Source: Ruminococcus sp. UBA7477
GTDB taxonomy: Bacteria > Bacillota > Clostridia > Oscillospirales > Ruminococcaceae
NCBI GenBank assembly: GCA_002479715.1
Contig: DLOT01000080.1
Span: 11,039 to 16,457 of the forward strand
Direction of reading: 5' to 3'
Length of the DNA stretch: 5,419 nucleotides
Shown here in pieces: positions 3,803-5,419 of this stretch. Made by a program: the position numbers and the translations under genes. Under the pieces are notes generated by a model, which saw nothing but the letters and a program-made list of their open reading frames with translations, was not told where the DNA came from and made no database searches. The stretch's first letter is position 1, and every line of letters begins with the position of its first letter.

Positions 3803-5419
3803 ATGACACGAAGGCAAAAAAGCGACCTTTACCAAATCCTTGTAGGCGGCGCTTTGTTTGTGATCCTTTCTGCCATGCTCGCTGTTTTCCCTCAAATTGA
3901 AGAAACCCTCGGCAGACTTGTTATTCTGCTCTACCTTATACCTTACTCTATCGTTGGCGGATCTGTGATCCGCAAGGCTGTCCGCAATATCGCTCACGGA
4001 CAGATCTTTGACGAAAACTTCTTGATGCTTATCGCAACTGTCGGAGCGCTTATCATAGGCGAGTACCCGGAGTCGGTAGCCGTAATGCTGTTCTACCGTG
4101 TAGGCGAGCTTTTTGAAAGCGTCGCGGTCGGCAAATCTCGCAAATCGGTTTCGGCACTTATGGACATACGGCCCGACACGGCTAATGTCGTCCGTGACGG
4201 AAAGATCACAACGGTTTCGCCCGAGGAAGTCGAGGTCGGTGAGATAATACAGATCAATGTCGGCGAAAGAGTGCCTATAGACGGAGCTGTTGTCGAAGGG
4301 GAAACGCGTCTTGACTGCGCGGCGCTCACCGGCGAGGCAAAGCCTGTGGGGGTAAAGATCGGCGACAGAGTGACCAGCGGTGCGGTAAACCTGTCGGGAG
4401 TTATCCGGCTGAAAACCGAGTGCGGTTTCGGACAATCGACAGTATCCAAGATCCTGGAGCTTGTAGAAAACGCATCCGAGAAAAAATCAAAGAGCGAGGC
4501 ATTCATCACCCGTTTTGCGAAATACTACACGCCTGCGGTCGTTATCGCTGCGGCTCTTCTGGCAATCGTTCCGCCTCTGATAGTCGGAGATTTTTCAAAT
4601 TGGCTGCACAGAGCGCTCATCTTCCTTGTTATCTCCTGTCCCTGTGCGCTGGTGATCTCTGTTCCTCTGTCATTTTTCGGCGGAATAGGCGGAGCTTCAA
4701 AGCAGGGCATACTGGTAAAAGGTTCTTGCTATCTTGAAATGCTGTCAAACGTTAAAACTGCGGTTTTCGATAAAACAGGAACTCTCACAAAGGGCAGCTT
4801 CACGGTTGTTGACGTTCACCCGGAGCTTTTCACCAAGGATGACATTCTGCGTTACGCGGCGGCAGCCGAAAGCTACTCCGGCCACCCGATAGCTTCATCT
4901 GTAAGAGAAGCCTACGGAGGAAAGATCACAGACACGGTCACCGATGTGTCAGAGCTTTCCGGTATGGGGGTCAAGGCAACCGTCAGCGGCAGGACCGTAT
5001 GCGTCGGCAATGGCAGGCTCATGGAGCATATCGGCGCCGAATGGCATGAATGCCACAAGGTCGGAACGATCGTACACGTTTCCATAGACGGCAAGTATGC
5101 AGGTCATATAATCATTGCCGACCAGATCAAGCCGGATTCTGAAGAAGCGATCAAAAATCTCAAGTCGCTCGGCATACGCACGGTAATGCTGACCGGTGAC
5201 AAGCAAAAGGTCGGCGAGGAGGTCGCCGAGGCTCTCGGTATCGACAAGTGCTATGCAGAGCTTTTACCGGCAGACAAGGTTTCCAAGGTCGAGGAGCTTC
5301 TGGCAGTGCGGGGTGAAAAAGAGTATGTTGCCTTTGTCGGCGACGGAATAAACGACGCACCCGTTCTGATGCGCTCGGATATCGGCGTTGCGATGGGCGC
5401 TCTCGGCAGCGATGCGGCG
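3803..5419 (+). CDS. cadA: Zn/Cd/Pb-exporting P1B-type ATPase (3' end cut by window edge)
   Basis: Open for 539 codons to the window edge; the usual length without HMA domains is about 620, so the last two TM helices are missing. It pumps soft divalent metal out of the cell using ATP. In order: TM helices at about 10-30, 37-55, 72-86 and 88-101 (LFYRVGELFE, Glu102), the actuator domain with TGEA at 176-179, TM helices around 245-290 with the metal-site CPC at 279-281, phosphorylation site DKTGT at 323-327, SGHPIA with the P1B-specific HP at 361-362, LTGD (463-466), GDGINDAP (513-520), and GVAMGALGSDAA at the very end. The CPC plus the closing GALGSDAA segment fits the CadA/ZntA (P1B-2) group rather than the CopA group. 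The P1B-2 confirming Lys and Asp of the last TM helices lie outside the window. The start ATG has AGGAGGA (3790-3796) six bases upstream. It is the last visible gene of the operon. The name cadA is used in the group sense; true metal preference is inferred. Confidence 0.93.
   Translation, partial: MTRRQKSDLYQILVGGALFVILSAMLAVFPQIEETLGRLVILLYLIPYSIVGGSVIRKAVRNIAHGQIFDENFLMLIATVGALIIGEYPESVAVMLFYRVGELFESVAVGKSRKSVSALMDIRPDTANVVRDGKITTVSPEEVEVGEIIQINVGERVPIDGAVVEGETRLDCAALTGEAKPVGVKIGDRVTSGAVNLSGVIRLKTECGFGQSTVSKILELVENASEKKSKSEAFITRFAKYYTPAVVIAAALLAIVPPLIVGDFSNWLHRALIFLVISCPCALVISVPLSFFGGIGGASKQGILVKGSCYLEMLSNVKTAVFDKTGTLTKGSFTVVDVHPELFTKDDILRYAAAAESYSGHPIASSVREAYGGKITDTVTDVSELSGMGVKATVSGRTVCVGNGRLMEHIGAEWHECHKVGTIVHVSIDGKYAGHIIIADQIKPDSEEAIKNLKSLGIRTVMLTGDKQKVGEEVAEALGIDKCYAELLPADKVSKVEELLAVRGEKEYVAFVGDGINDAPVLMRSDIGVAMGALGSDAA

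Noticed and set aside
3800..4509. Long minus-strand frames (211 and 138 codons) opposite the ATPase
   Set aside because: The plus strand carries the ordered P-type ATPase motifs over the whole stretch. The minus-strand translations are rich in Arg/Ser/His with no recognisable domain, as expected of shadows.
3803..5419. Copper exporter (CopA type)
   Set aside because: The repressor has the Zn/Cd-type alpha-5 site, the HMA loop has Asp before the CxxC, and the closing GALGSDAA segment fits the Zn/Cd/Pb group. The last TM helices that would settle this lie outside the window.

Overview
The window looks like chromosomal DNA of an anaerobic Gram-positive Clostridia bacterium. An Oscillospiraceae/Ruminococcus-like gut organism is my best inference. 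The evidence is strong AGGAGG-type ribosome binding sites before nearly every gene, sigma-A type promoters (one with a TTGACA box), a stand-alone short phosphotransacetylase, an 'Aminotran_MocR' type aspartate aminotransferase, and a metal-efflux operon with a detached HMA chaperone. No phage, transposon, CRISPR, tRNA or rRNA signal was seen.

Left half (1-2416), all on the minus strand. In transcription order: pta (2416-1445, acetyl-phosphate/acetate metabolism) ends in a hairpin terminator. A 201-residue membrane protein with a central zinc ribbon (1386-781, unknown function) follows and also ends in a probable terminator. Then comes the N-terminal half of a class I PLP aminotransferase (621-1, cut by the window edge), which has its own extended -10 promoter.

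Middle (2417-2586). A 170-bp divergent control region holds a minus-strand promoter for pta and a plus-strand promoter for the metal operon. Between their -35 boxes lies an A/T-rich stretch with two 10-bp repeats spaced 11 bp apart. A 9-2-9 imperfect inverted repeat of the ArsR/SmtB operator type overlaps the -10 box and predicted start site of the metal operon.

Right half (2587-5419), all on the plus strand and apparently one operon: a class I SAM-dependent methyltransferase, an ArsR/SmtB metal-sensing repressor, a 72-residue HMA metal-binding protein, and a P1B-type Zn/Cd/Pb export ATPase cut by the right edge. The inferred logic is that the repressor sits on the operator without metal. Excess Zn/Cd/Pb binds the repressor and releases it, the HMA protein binds the metal, and the ATPase exports it. 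The job of the methyltransferase, placed first in a metal-controlled operon, is not explained by the known parts and is the most interesting point of the window.
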